A DNA stretch of 64,000 nt from Robiginitalea sp. SC105 (lineage in GTDB: Bacteria > Bacteroidota > Bacteroidia > Flavobacteriales > Flavobacteriaceae), in NCBI RefSeq assembly GCF_014243345.1, contig NZ_JACLZF010000001.1, forward strand, positions 248,001-312,000, given 5' to 3'. Positions within the stretch are counted from its first letter, which is position 1. The number at the start of each line of letters is the position of its first letter. This document shows, one piece after another, positions 49,953 through 58,626 of this stretch. The position numbers and the translations under genes are program-made. The notes beneath the pieces are model-generated. The model ran no database searches and was not told where the DNA came from. It worked only from the letters and a program-made list of their open reading frames with translations.

Positions 49953-52031
49953 ATGAAAAAGAGCATATTCCTATATCTGTTAGTTGCAACCTGTTTTGGC
50001 TTAAATGCCCAGACAGACCGGTCCCGGATGCCGGAGCCCGGGCCTGCTCCCGAAATCAACCTGCAGGATCCGCAGCGTTTTGAATTGAGTAACGGCCTGA
50101 AGGTCCTGGTGGTGGAAAACCACAAGCTCCCCCGGGTCACCATCCAGCTCTTGCTGGACAACCCCCCCATCCTGGAAGGGGACAAGGCCGGCGTGGCCTC
50201 CCTCATGGGAAGCCTGCTGGGCAATGGCTCCAAAAATATCCCAAAGGACGAATTCAACGAGGAGGTAGATTTCCTGGGGGCCACCATCAATTTTGGTTCC
50301 CAGAGCGCCTTTGCCCAGTCCCTTAGCTCCTATTTCCCGCGCATCCTCGAATTGATGGCCGAGGGCGCCCTCTACCCGATGTTCACGGAAGAGGAATTTG
50401 AAAAGGAAAAAGAAAAATTGCTCACAGCCCTGAAAGCAGGGGAAAAAGACGTTTCCGAAATAGCCGGTCGGGTGCAACGGGCCCTGGCCTACGGAAAAAA
50501 CCACCCCTATGGGGAATTTACCACCGAGGAGACCGTCAACAACGTGACGCTTTACGACGTGGAGGAATTCTACAGGAACTATTTTGTTCCCGCCAATGCC
50601 TACCTTGTGGTCATCGGGGATGTTTCCTTTGAACAGGTCGAGGAACTGGTTACCGAATACTTCACGCCCTGGACCAAGGCTGCCCCGCCGACATTTGCCT
50701 TTTCGGCGCCCTCGGACGCCCAGTATACCCAGGTGAATTTTGTGGACATGCCCAATGCCGTACAGTCGGAGATCGCCGTCCAGAACCTCGTGGAGCTGCA
50801 GATGAACGACCCGGATTACCTGCCTGCCCTGGTAGCCAACAGGATCCTCGGTGGCGGGGGCGAGGCGCGACTTTTTATGAACCTCCGGGAAGATAAAGGG
50901 TACACCTATGGTTCGTATTCCAGTATCAGCAGCGACAAATATGGCCCCTCCCGCTTCCGGGCCACAGCCAGCGTCCGGAATATGGTTACCGACAGTTCGG
51001 TGGTGGAAATCCTGAAGGAAATCAAACGCATCCGGGAAGAGCCCGTTTCGGACAAGGAACTGGAGATCGCCAAGGCCAAATACACGGGTAGTTTCGTGCT
51101 GGCACTGGAACAACCCGCTACCATTGCGCGTTACGCCCTGAATATCGAAACAGAAAACCTGCCCAAGGATTATTACAAGACCTACCTGGAGCGCATCAGC
51201 AACATCAGCAAGGAGGACGTGGAGCAGGCCGCCCAGAAGTATTTTGAACCCTCCAACGCGCGTATCGTGGTAGCCGGAAAGGGGAGCGAAGTACTGGAAA
51301 ACATCGAAAACATCACCTTCGAGGGTCGCAAGGTCCCCGTGAAATACTACGACAAAACCGCTTCCCCGGTTGAGAAGCCGGATTACAGCGCATCCGTCCC
51401 GGAAGGGACCACGGTCCAATCCGTCATTGACCGCTTCTTGGAGGCAATCGGGGGCAAGGACCAGATCAGCCAGATCGAGTCCCTCAAACTGGTGTACCAA
51501 GGCAATGCCATGGGCGCTACCATCCGGGTTGAAGAGGTCCGCACCGCCGACCGCTATGCCCAGACCACCTTCATGAACGACAACCCGATGATGGGCGTAG
51601 TGGCCAAGGGGGACGAACTCTATATGAAACAAGGGCCCAACAAAATGCCCCTGCCCGAACAGATGAAAAAGGACATGCAGCAGGTGATGGGGATTTTCCC
51701 GGAACAGGCGGTGGCCGGTAACCCGAATGCCAAATTAGCGGGCACGGAAGAGGTGGCGGGCAGGCCCGCCTACCGCATCGATGTCCCCGGGGAGACCATC
51801 CAGGCAAGCTACTATTACGACGTGGAAACCGGCCTGAAGGTGAAGGAAGCCTCTGTGATCAACATGAACGGGCAGACCCAGAACCAGGAAACGCTGATTT
51901 CCGACTACCAGGAGGTGGATGGTATCCTGTTCCCTTCCGTAAAAAGCCAGTCCATGGGGCCGCAGCAAATTGAAACGACGCTGCAGGAGGCCGTGGTGAA
52001 CTACTCCGTCCAGGAGTCTGATTTTGACTGA
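49953..52031 (+). CDS. M16 family peptidase partner subunit with a C-terminal LolA-like domain
   Basis: This 692-residue exported protein has a signal peptide (1-19) and M16 domains (about 40-480). The zinc motif is missing: the position of HxxEH reads GVASLMGSLLG (80-90). The C-terminal M16 half keeps the arginine-tyrosine motif LREDKGYTYG, so the two chains share one active site. An extra domain of about 200 residues (487-692) resembles the LolA/outer membrane lipoprotein-sorting fold. A terminator follows at 52054. Confidence 0.9.
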   Translation: MKKSIFLYLLVATCFGLNAQTDRSRMPEPGPAPEINLQDPQRFELSNGLKVLVVENHKLPRVTIQLLLDNPPILEGDKAGVASLMGSLLGNGSKNIPKDEFNEEVDFLGATINFGSQSAFAQSLSSYFPRILELMAEGALYPMFTEEEFEKEKEKLLTALKAGEKDVSEIAGRVQRALAYGKNHPYGEFTTEETVNNVTLYDVEEFYRNYFVPANAYLVVIGDVSFEQVEELVTEYFTPWTKAAPPTFAFSAPSDAQYTQVNFVDMPNAVQSEIAVQNLVELQMNDPDYLPALVANRILGGGGEARLFMNLREDKGYTYGSYSSISSDKYGPSRFRATASVRNMVTDSSVVEILKEIKRIREEPVSDKELEIAKAKYTGSFVLALEQPATIARYALNIETENLPKDYYKTYLERISNISKEDVEQAAQKYFEPSNARIVVAGKGSEVLENIENITFEGRKVPVKYYDKTASPVEKPDYSASVPEGTTVQSVIDRFLEAIGGKDQISQIESLKLVYQGNAMGATIRVEEVRTADRYAQTTFMNDNPMMGVVAKGDELYMKQGPNKMPLPEQMKKDMQQVMGIFPEQAVAGNPNAKLAGTEEVAGRPAYRIDVPGETIQASYYYDVETGLKVKEASVINMNGQTQNQETLISDYQEVDGILFPSVKSQSMGPQQIETTLQEAVVNYSVQESDFD

Positions 52032-52032
52032 C

Positions 52033-52947
52033 CTATTTCCCGGACCCGATATCAGGCGCCTGTTTCTGCAGGCGCCTTTTTTTGTTCACCAGGTAAACCC
52101 CCAGCAGGATGAGACCGGCGGCCCCCAGTTGTTTAAGGCCAAAGGGCTCCCCGTCCGCCAGGCCCCACAGCACACCGACCACGGGTATCAGGTAGGTTAC
52201 AGATACCGAGAAAACGGGCGTCGAAATATGGATCAGGTGGTTAAAGAGGACCTTGGCCACACACGTGCCAAAGGCACAGAGCAGGAAGAGGTAGCCGATG
52301 GACGGCCAGAATTCCGGATTCTGGCGCACGGGCTCGCTCAGGGCACCGGATACGCCGGTGAGGACCAGGGCAGGCAACAGGATACAGATAAAGTTCCCGA
52401 CTGCAATCCCCATTGGGCTGACCCCGGAAAGCTTGCTCTTGATGATATTGGCATTGCAGGCATACCCCAGGGAAGCCAAAACCACCAGGCCGGCATACCA
52501 GTAATTCCGCCCCGGGCTGACCATGGACCCGAAACCGATCAGGAGGAGGGCTCCCGCAAATCCGACCAGCACACCGATCAATTGGTTCCGGTAAAAGGAG
52601 ATGCCAAAGGCAAAATAGCCCACAAACAATGTAAAAAGGGGTACGAGCGAATTGAGTACCGCGGCGACCGAACTGGCGATTTCCGTTTCGGCAAAGGCAA
52701 ACAGGTACATGGGAAACAGGCTTCCGACCACCCCGCTCAGGGCGATCCACTTCCACTGCTTTCTGCCGATGGTTTTCAGGGACCTGAAACCTATGAGAAG
52801 CAACATCCCCGTGGCCATTACGATACGCACACTCCCGAGCTGGAGGGGGGTGAACCCGATAAGCGCCTTTTTGATCAGGATATAGGAACTCCCCCAGATC
52901 ACTGCCAGGACCAATAAATACATCCACCTGCGTCGGGTATCACTCAT
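52033..52947 (-). CDS. EamA/DMT family transporter
   Basis: This 304-residue protein has ten membrane helices in two EamA repeats (about 5-140 and 150-290), typical of drug/metabolite exporters. It would move a small metabolite across the inner membrane, and the substrate is unknown. Its 3' end contains the terminator hairpin of the converging M16 operon. Confidence 0.9.
   Translation of the reverse strand: MSDTRRRWMYLLVLAVIWGSSYILIKKALIGFTPLQLGSVRIVMATGMLLLIGFRSLKTIGRKQWKWIALSGVVGSLFPMYLFAFAETEIASSVAAVLNSLVPLFTLFVGYFAFGISFYRNQLIGVLVGFAGALLLIGFGSMVSPGRNYWYAGLVVLASLGYACNANIIKSKLSGVSPMGIAVGNFICILLPALVLTGVSGALSEPVRQNPEFWPSIGYLFLLCAFGTCVAKVLFNHLIHISTPVFSVSVTYLIPVVGVLWGLADGEPFGLKQLGAAGLILLGVYLVNKKRRLQKQAPDIGSGK
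52054..52083 (+). terminator. M16 operon terminator inside the DMT gene end
   Basis: AGGCGCCTG (52054-52062) and CAGGCGCCT (52069-52077) form a perfect 9-bp stem followed by T7. It lies in the last codons of the converging transporter gene. Confidence 0.85.
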
Positions 52948-52972
52948 GGGGGCAAAATTGGGGCAAAGTTCC

Positions 52973-52980
52973 TACTTTTG
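52973..52980 (+). promoter_or_regulatory. -7 element (TACTTTTG) for the lipoprotein at 52999
   Basis: A TAnnTTTG match lies 18 bp before ATG 52999. Confidence 0.5.
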
Positions 52981-52998
52981 AAGGTATAAACCGAAGCA

Positions 52999-53454
52999 AT
53001 GAAGCATTTATTGAACCCCGGCGCCCTTTGGGGCCTTGTTCTCGGAGGAGCCTTGCTCCTGGCGGGCTGCAAAGGGGAAAAGAAGCAGGAAACGGATACG
53101 GGATCGGACCGGATGGCCGAAGTGGTTGCCATCCACGATGAGGCGATGAACGAAATGAAGACCATCTCGAAACTGGTGGCCGAGCTGAAACCGATTGCCG
53201 ATTCCACCGGGGCCGGCAGTCCCTACCAAAAGGCGATGACCGACCTGCAGGACGCCTATCAGAGCATGATGGACTGGATGCGGGGCTTCGGGGACCGGTT
53301 TGACCATGAGGAAGTCATGAAGGGCAAAGCCCTGAGCCCTGAAAAAAAGGAATGGCTGGAAGAGGAAATGGTAAAAGTACAGGCGATGCGCGACAAGGTA
53401 TTGGGGAGTATCGAACGGGCCCGGGAGGTCCTTGAAAACAGGCCGGAAGAATAA
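52999..53454 (+). CDS. Helical lipoprotein of unknown function
   Basis: This 151-residue protein has a lipobox (LLAGC, Cys24) and an all-helical, Met/Glu/Lys-rich mature part (about 40-145) with no cysteines. It resembles short alpha-helical bacterial lipoproteins of unknown role. It is monocistronic with its own promoter and converges with the PLP dehydratase gene. No known family is assigned. Confidence 0.75.
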   Translation: MKHLLNPGALWGLVLGGALLLAGCKGEKKQETDTGSDRMAEVVAIHDEAMNEMKTISKLVAELKPIADSTGAGSPYQKAMTDLQDAYQSMMDWMRGFGDRFDHEEVMKGKALSPEKKEWLEEEMVKVQAMRDKVLGSIERAREVLENRPEE

Positions 53455-53526
53455 CCTCCTCCTGAAACCTGACACCGCATTGGCTACGGGGGCATTTAAC
53501 CGCAAGGCCCCACGGTGGCCCTCCTG

Positions 53527-54504
53527 CTAGAACGGCAGGTCGCCCAGGTCCACGTTGCCGCCGGATACCAGGATGCCGGTGCGTTTCCCGCGGAACCGTC
53601 CGGGTTCCTTCAGTACAGCCGCAAATGCCACGGCGCTCGAGGGTTCGATCACGATTTTCATCCGCTCCCAAACCAGCCGCATGGCACTGATAATTTCATC
53701 TTCCTCCACCCGGATAATGGTCCGGACATGCTGCCGGATGACCGGGAAAGTATGGCTGCCCAGCACGGTGCGCAACCCATCAGCGACCGTATCGGTGCGC
53801 TCGTTTTGTTCAATCCGCCCACTTTGCAGCGACCGGTAGGCATCGTCCACTGCCATCGGTTCCGCACCAACCGGCTCGCAATCGTAGCCGAAACAGGCCG
53901 TCGCCAGGCTGGTGCCGGCCAACAATCCCCCACCCCCTACCGGGGCCACCACCACATCCAGGTCCGGGACCTCCGCCAGCAATTCCATGCAGGCCGTGCC
54001 CTGGCCCAGGAGCACCATCGGATCGTTGGAAGGGTGGATAAACACGGCTCCCGTTTCCCTGCCAATCCGGGCTGCCTCCGCTTCGCGGGCCTCAAGGGTT
54101 GGCTTGCAGAGGACAATGCGGCCCCCGTAGGCAGCCACGGCCTCCCGTTTGACCCGGGGTGCATTTTCCGGCATGACGATGTGGGCCTCCATGCCAAGGC
54201 TTTGCGCCCCCAGCGAGAGGGCCTGTGCAAAATTGCCCGAGGAATGGGTGACCACCGCACGGATTTCCCGCTGTTCCTTCAGGCGCAGCAGGGCATGCGT
54301 GGCCCCGCGGATCTTGTAGGAACCCCCCCGCTGGAAATTTTCGCATTTAAAAAAGAGCTGTGCCCCCGAAAGCCCGTCGAGCTGCTTCGAGCTCATTACC
54401 GGCGTCCTGTGGACATAAGGCGTTACCAGGCCCAGCGCCCTTTCCAGGGATTGTGCGGTACCTTCCGCATCGAAACCGGCCAATTCTCCTTGGTTTGCTT
54501 TCAT
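53527..54504 (-). CDS. PLP-dependent threonine/serine dehydratase
   Basis: This 325-residue fold type II enzyme has the Schiff-base lysine in GGSYKIRGA, the tetraglycine loop VGGGGLLAGT and SSGNFAQA. It lacks the C-terminal regulatory domains of biosynthetic IlvA, so it is probably a catabolic threonine ammonia-lyase or a serine racemase/dehydratase. The exact substrate cannot be read. It is 28 bp downstream of gldD on the same strand. Confidence 0.88.
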   Translation of the reverse strand: MKANQGELAGFDAEGTAQSLERALGLVTPYVHRTPVMSSKQLDGLSGAQLFFKCENFQRGGSYKIRGATHALLRLKEQREIRAVVTHSSGNFAQALSLGAQSLGMEAHIVMPENAPRVKREAVAAYGGRIVLCKPTLEAREAEAARIGRETGAVFIHPSNDPMVLLGQGTACMELLAEVPDLDVVVAPVGGGGLLAGTSLATACFGYDCEPVGAEPMAVDDAYRSLQSGRIEQNERTDTVADGLRTVLGSHTFPVIRQHVRTIIRVEEDEIISAMRLVWERMKIVIEPSSAVAFAAVLKEPGRFRGKRTGILVSGGNVDLGDLPF

Positions 54505-54532
54505 CTCAGTGGATTGCTTCTGCCTTAATGGG

Positions 54533-55090
54533 CTATTTCCATCTCAGGCTTTCCATGATACGCCGGATATCCTGCTGGAGGTACACGGCTGCCGGGAGGA
54601 TGGAATCGTAGTTGGGATTGGCATCGAAGTACAGGGACCCTATCACAAAATGATCGGTGCTGTCGGTTACGTAAAACTGGGACTGGGAGGCAGCGTCGCC
54701 ACGCACCTCGTAAAACATGCCGTATACCCCATGGTCCGGGTTGATGTAGGGTTGTTCCACGATATTATCCGCCTTTACCACATGTTCGTAAGACAGTTTC
54801 TGGGCGTCCGACAACAGGGACCGCAGGTTGTCTGTTACCGGTTTATAGGAAATGAAGATGGATCCCTTCATCTGCGGGTAATCCAGGACCAGGTTACAGC
54901 CTTCCTTCAGGTCTTCCACAGCCATCTGGTTGTATTCAAACTCGTATGGGCATTCCGATTCGAGCACCCTGTAGGCTTTCCGGGGGTATTCGAGCCGGAG
55001 CATGGCCTTGGGTTTCGGCAGGGTTTCCTCCCCGCAACCCCCCAGCAATATCAGGGAAAAAACGGTCAACGGCATCCATTTAAGCTTCAT
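54533..55090 (-). CDS. gldD: Gliding motility lipoprotein GldD
   Basis: This 185-residue lipoprotein (Cys19, LILLGGC) matches GldD, required for gliding and linked to the type IX secretion apparatus in flavobacteria. It has YEFEYNQM and the conserved KGSIFISYKPV. It overlaps gldE by 11 bp. Gene order mutY-ssb-gldE-gldD is a recognised flavobacterial cluster, which supports the call. Whether the cell glides cannot be judged from this window. Confidence 0.93.
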   Translation of the reverse strand: MKLKWMPLTVFSLILLGGCGEETLPKPKAMLRLEYPRKAYRVLESECPYEFEYNQMAVEDLKEGCNLVLDYPQMKGSIFISYKPVTDNLRSLLSDAQKLSYEHVVKADNIVEQPYINPDHGVYGMFYEVRGDAASQSQFYVTDSTDHFVIGSLYFDANPNYDSILPAAVYLQQDIRRIMESLRWK

Positions 55091-56408
55091 CCGGCAAGGT
55101 AATTTTTATCTGTTTTAATCGCTTTTTATCCACGCTTTCCACCAGGAACCGGTAATTGTTGAATACCACAGACTCCCCCCGTTTGGGGAAGTTGCCTGCA
55201 ATTTCCAGCACAAAGCCGGCAATGGTTTCCGATTCGCCCTTTTGCTGTTCAAACGGCTCCGGGTCCTTAATGCGGGCCACCCGGTAAAAATCTTTCAGGT
55301 TGGTCTTCCCCTCAAAGACATAGTTCAGCTCATCGAGCTTGGAATAGACCAGGTCCTCGTCGTCAAATTCATCGCTGATATCCCCCACAATCTCCTCGAT
55401 CACATCCTCCAGGGTCACAATGCCCGATGTCCCGCCGAACTCGTCCACCACTACCGCCAGGTGGTTCTTCTTGCTCTGGAATTCCAGGAGCAGGTCGTCC
55501 AGCTTTTTGTTTTCCGGCACAAAGAAAGGTTCGCGTATCAGGGTAATCCAGTTAAAAGTCTTCCGGTCCAGGTAGGGAAGCAGGTCCTTCACGTAGAGCA
55601 CGCCCAGTACGTTGTCCAGGTTTTCCGAAAATACCGGGATGCGCGAATAGCCATTCTTCTTGATCTCATCGAGGACTTCCGGGAACTTCATCCCCTCGTT
55701 CAGCGCAAATATGTCGATCCGGGGCCGCATGACCTGTTTGGTATCCGTATTGCCGAAGGAGACGATCCCCTGGAGTATTTTCTGCTCCTCCCGGGTCGTG
55801 TCGCCTTCGGAGGTCAGCTCCAGGGCCTGGGAAAGGTGGTCAACGCTCAGGTTTGATTTTTGTTTGCCCAGGCGCCTGTACAAGAGGATGGTGCCGGAGC
55901 GCATGGGGGTGGTCAGGGGGGTAAAAAGGATATCCAGCGCCTTGATGGGATAGGCCATTCGCAGGGCAAAGGCCTGGCGGTTCCGGTTGGCGTATACCTT
56001 GGGCAGGATTTCCCCGAAAAGCAGGATCAGGAAAGTCGCCAGCACGATTTCCAGGACAAAGCGGAGCGAGATAAACCCGAGGTAGACCTGGTCCACCCCG
56101 GCAAACAGGGTTTCGCCCACATTGGTCAGGAGCAGGACGATCCCAATATTGATCGCATTGTTGGCGATCAGGATGGTGGCCAGGAGTTTCTTGGGTTTTT
56201 TCAGCTGGCGGAAAACGATGTTGCCCTGGGTACTGCCCGAATCACGGAAGGCGTTGCGCTCGGTCTGGGACAACCCGAAAAAGGCCACCTCGGCCCCTGA
56301 AATAAGCGCAGACCCTCCCAGCAGAACCAACAACAGGACGAGTTTGGAAATCAGCAGCACGTCTGTGCCGATCTGTAGGATTACCGCACTTAGGGGTTCA
56401 GGGTCCAA
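55080..56408 (-). CDS. gldE: Gliding protein GldE (CNNM/CorC-type)
   Basis: This 442-residue protein has an N-terminal CNNM membrane domain with about four helices (residues 15-185), two CBS domains (about 215-335; SRIPVFSENLDNVLG and VVDEFGGTSGIV) and a C-terminal CorC/HlyC domain. GldE may be an ion transporter and works with GldD. It is 18 bp downstream of ssb. Confidence 0.93.
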   Translation of the reverse strand: MDPEPLSAVILQIGTDVLLISKLVLLLVLLGGSALISGAEVAFFGLSQTERNAFRDSGSTQGNIVFRQLKKPKKLLATILIANNAINIGIVLLLTNVGETLFAGVDQVYLGFISLRFVLEIVLATFLILLFGEILPKVYANRNRQAFALRMAYPIKALDILFTPLTTPMRSGTILLYRRLGKQKSNLSVDHLSQALELTSEGDTTREEQKILQGIVSFGNTDTKQVMRPRIDIFALNEGMKFPEVLDEIKKNGYSRIPVFSENLDNVLGVLYVKDLLPYLDRKTFNWITLIREPFFVPENKKLDDLLLEFQSKKNHLAVVVDEFGGTSGIVTLEDVIEEIVGDISDEFDDEDLVYSKLDELNYVFEGKTNLKDFYRVARIKDPEPFEQQKGESETIAGFVLEIAGNFPKRGESVVFNNYRFLVESVDKKRLKQIKITLPDEA

Positions 56409-56426
56409 TAGCGTCGATTAGGTTAT

Positions 56427-56891
56427 TTAAAACGGAAGGTCGTCCTCCTCTTCGGGGGTATCCACCGGGGCCGGCCGCTGTCCGCCCTGGGAACCCTGGC
56501 CTGCGGACGTCTCCCGCGAGGGCGCAGTGCCCTGGGGAGGCCCGGTCGGGTCATTCCGGTTTGAGAGGAAGGTAAAATCCGTAGCCTGTATCTCGGTTGT
56601 ATACCGGGTATTGCCGTCCTCACCCTGCCACTGGCGGGTCTTGAGCCGGCCTTCCACATAGATCAGGTCGCCCTTGCTCAGGTATTTCTCGCAGACTTCG
56701 GCCGCCTTGTTCCGAACCACGATATTGTGCCATTCGGTATTGGTGACTTTCTCGCCCGTCTGACGGTTCGTATAGGATTCGTTGGTGGCGATGGGAAAAC
56801 GGCCGATGCAGTTGCCGCCTTCAAAATAATGCAACTTCACTTCATCGCCCAGATGCCCGATCAGCATCACTTTATTCAGTGTTCCGCTCAT
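56427..56891 (-). CDS. ssb: Single-stranded DNA-binding protein
   Basis: This 154-residue protein has the OB-fold (about 5-108) with LIGHLGDEV and TEWHNIVV, a Gly/Gln/Pro linker and the acidic tip EEDDLPF that recruits repair enzymes. It lies between mutY and gldE on the same strand, 15 bp after mutY. A paralog-like tail appears on the DUF3127 protein at 32697. Confidence 0.96.
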   Translation of the reverse strand: MSGTLNKVMLIGHLGDEVKLHYFEGGNCIGRFPIATNESYTNRQTGEKVTNTEWHNIVVRNKAAEVCEKYLSKGDLIYVEGRLKTRQWQGEDGNTRYTTEIQATDFTFLSNRNDPTGPPQGTAPSRETSAGQGSQGGQRPAPVDTPEEEDDLPF

Positions 56892-56906
56892 ATCTTTTCT
56901 CTTGGC

Positions 56907-57980
56907 TCAAAAGTACGAATTTTTAGCCGTATCCATAAAATCAGAAATAAGCACGGGAACCGGCAACCGTTCCGTTTCGGGCAGGGCCAGGGCATGGTCC
57001 GGCAGGGGGCCGGTGTGGGCGATCCAGAAGGTGGTGTACAGGTGCTGGTGGGACAGCTTGTGCACCAGAGGGGAATCGTTGAACCGGACCGTCCGGTGCA
57101 CCTCGGCCGGGCCCGGCCCGCAGTGTTCCCGGAGCAACCTGTCGATTTCCTCCCGGGTTGGGTCCTGTTGCTGCTCCAGCAGCGGGAACTCGTAGAGCCC
57201 CCGCCAGATCCCCGGACCATCCCTGCGGGACAAAATCGTCCGCAAGGAGGCGTCCAGCGGAACGATATAGTGGAAATACCGTTTGCGAACGGTTGTCCTG
57301 CCCTGTTTTACAGGACGGTCTGCCACGGTACCGGAAGCACGGGCACCACAGGAATCCCCCAGGGGGCAGTTCCCGCAGTCCGGGTTTGTGGGAACACATT
57401 GCAGGGCCCCGAATTCCATCAGGGCCTGGTTGTACGTCCCGATCCGGGAGGAATCCATCACTTCCCGGGCCAGCGTGTCGAAATACCTGCGTCCGGGGCC
57501 TGTATCCATGGGCAGGGGAATATCAAAATAACGACCCAGGACGCGATAGACATTGCCGTCCACCACCGGATGGGGCAGGTCAAAGCAAATGGAGGCAATG
57601 GCGGCGGCGGTATAGGGTCCTACCCCCCGGAGGGCCCGCAACCCTTCATAACTGTCCGGGAATTGCCCGTCCATTTCAAAGGCTACCGTTTTGGCGGTTG
57701 CATGAAGGTTCCGGGCCCTGGAATAATAACCCAGCCCCTGCCAGAGCTTGAGCACTTCCTCCTCCGACGCATCGGCCAGGTCCGCCACAGTTGGAAACCG
57801 TTCGCAGAAACTCAAATAATAGGGCGTCCCCTGGGCCACACGGGTCTGCTGGAGGATGATCTCCGACAGCCAGACCCGGTAGGGGTCCCGGGTTCCCCTC
57901 CAGGGCAACTCCCTTTTGTGGATGCGGTACCATTCCAATATCCTGTCTGAAAAATCGGGGTGCCCCGGGGATGCTTGCAA
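56907..57980 (-). CDS. mutY: A/G-specific adenine glycosylase
   Basis: It removes adenine paired with 8-oxoguanine. The 357-residue product has the helix-hairpin-helix LRGVGPYTAAAI with VDGNV, the [4Fe-4S] cysteines (C-x6-C-x2-C-x5-C near residue 200) and a C-terminal NUDIX-like domain. The start is TTG 57980; no ATG lies before the conserved PDFSDRILEWY segment. It heads the mutY-ssb-gldE-gldD group. Confidence 0.95.
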   Translation of the reverse strand: MQASPGHPDFSDRILEWYRIHKRELPWRGTRDPYRVWLSEIILQQTRVAQGTPYYLSFCERFPTVADLADASEEEVLKLWQGLGYYSRARNLHATAKTVAFEMDGQFPDSYEGLRALRGVGPYTAAAIASICFDLPHPVVDGNVYRVLGRYFDIPLPMDTGPGRRYFDTLAREVMDSSRIGTYNQALMEFGALQCVPTNPDCGNCPLGDSCGARASGTVADRPVKQGRTTVRKRYFHYIVPLDASLRTILSRRDGPGIWRGLYEFPLLEQQQDPTREEIDRLLREHCGPGPAEVHRTVRFNDSPLVHKLSHQHLYTTFWIAHTGPLPDHALALPETERLPVPVLISDFMDTAKNSYF

Positions 57981-58013
57981 GCCTATCTGGTTTAAGTACT
58001 TAAAATTAATTCG

Positions 58014-58047
58014 TTGGCCGAAAGATTCAATAATATTTATATATTTG
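58014..58047 (+). promoter_or_regulatory. HU gene promoter (TTG -33 and TATATTTG -7)
   Basis: TTG (58014-58016) and TATATTTG (58040-58047) are 23 bp apart, close to the Bacteroidota consensus spacing. The ATG follows 33 bp later. Confidence 0.65.
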
Positions 58048-58080
58048 CAACCCTGAAAACCTACAGTTAATTATTTCAAA

Positions 58081-58371
58081 ATGACCAAAGCGGATATCGT
58101 ATCAAAAATCTCAGAGAAGCTGGGAATGGAAAAAGGAGATGTACAAGCTACCGTAGAGAGCTTTATGGAAGAAGTGAAATCATCTCTGGAGAATGGTGAC
58201 AATGTTTATCTGAGAGGATTTGGAAGCTTCATCATCAAGACCCGTGCAGAAAAAACCGGTCGCAATATTTCCAAGAACACAACCATCAAGATTCCTGCCC
58301 ACAACATCCCGGCATTCAAACCGGCAAAGGTCTTCGTAGAAGGCGTGAAGAGCAACGTGCAGGTTAAATAA
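58081..58371 (+). CDS. hup: HU family DNA-binding protein
   Basis: This 96-residue nucleoid protein has the HU/IHF fold with MTKADIVSKISEKLGM and the DNA-binding loop motif FGSFIIKTRAEKTGRN. It bends DNA as a dimer. It is 19 bp upstream of the 29-residue COX24-type gene, so they may be one transcript. Confidence 0.96.
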   Translation: MTKADIVSKISEKLGMEKGDVQATVESFMEEVKSSLENGDNVYLRGFGSFIIKTRAEKTGRNISKNTTIKIPAHNIPAFKPAKVFVEGVKSNVQVK

Positions 58372-58390
58372 GAATCGTTAAGAAGTAGTT

Positions 58391-58480
58391 ATGCCGAGTG
58401 GTAAGAAAAGAAAGAGACATAAGGTAGCAACCCACAAGCGTAAAAAGCGCAGGAGAGCTAACCGCCATAAGAAAAAGTAG
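58391..58480 (+). CDS. AURKAIP1/COX24-type tiny basic ribosome-associated protein
   Basis: ATG 58391 opens a 29-residue, extremely basic protein (MPSGKKRKRHKVATH..., ending NRHKKK) that matches the AURKAIP1/COX24 short family found across Bacteroidota. Relatives are mitochondrial small-subunit mS38 and probably the tiny mycobacterial ribosomal protein bS22. It would sit on 16S rRNA in the small subunit. It lies 19 bp after HU and before RNase G. Its last codons form one arm of a terminator hairpin (58472-58497). Confidence 0.85.
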   Translation: MPSGKKRKRHKVATHKRKKRRRANRHKKK

Positions 58481-58497
58481 TCCTAGCACTACTTTTT
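58472..58497 (+). terminator. Terminator overlapping the COX24-type stop codon
   Basis: AAAAAGTAG (58472-58480) and CTACTTTTT (58489-58497) form a 9-bp perfect stem with an 8-nt loop. The left arm contains the last codons and the TAG stop. Confidence 0.75.
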
Positions 58498-58626
58498 CAT
58501 TTTAGATACGTTCATTGACATAGAAATTCCTATCGGGATTTCGACGGGTTTACGATATAACCTGCAATTATTATTGTTTAATCTTTCGGGTCCGGTTTGC
58601 CGGGCCGCGAAATAAAAATTAATCAG

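Noticed and set aside
50001-51632. A 543-codon frame antisense to the second M16 gene, and others antisense to the HlyD gene (24952-26724) and the saccharopine dehydrogenase gene (11352-12503).
   Set aside because: They are mirror frames of clear genes, made long by high GC, with low-complexity translations and no recognisable motifs.
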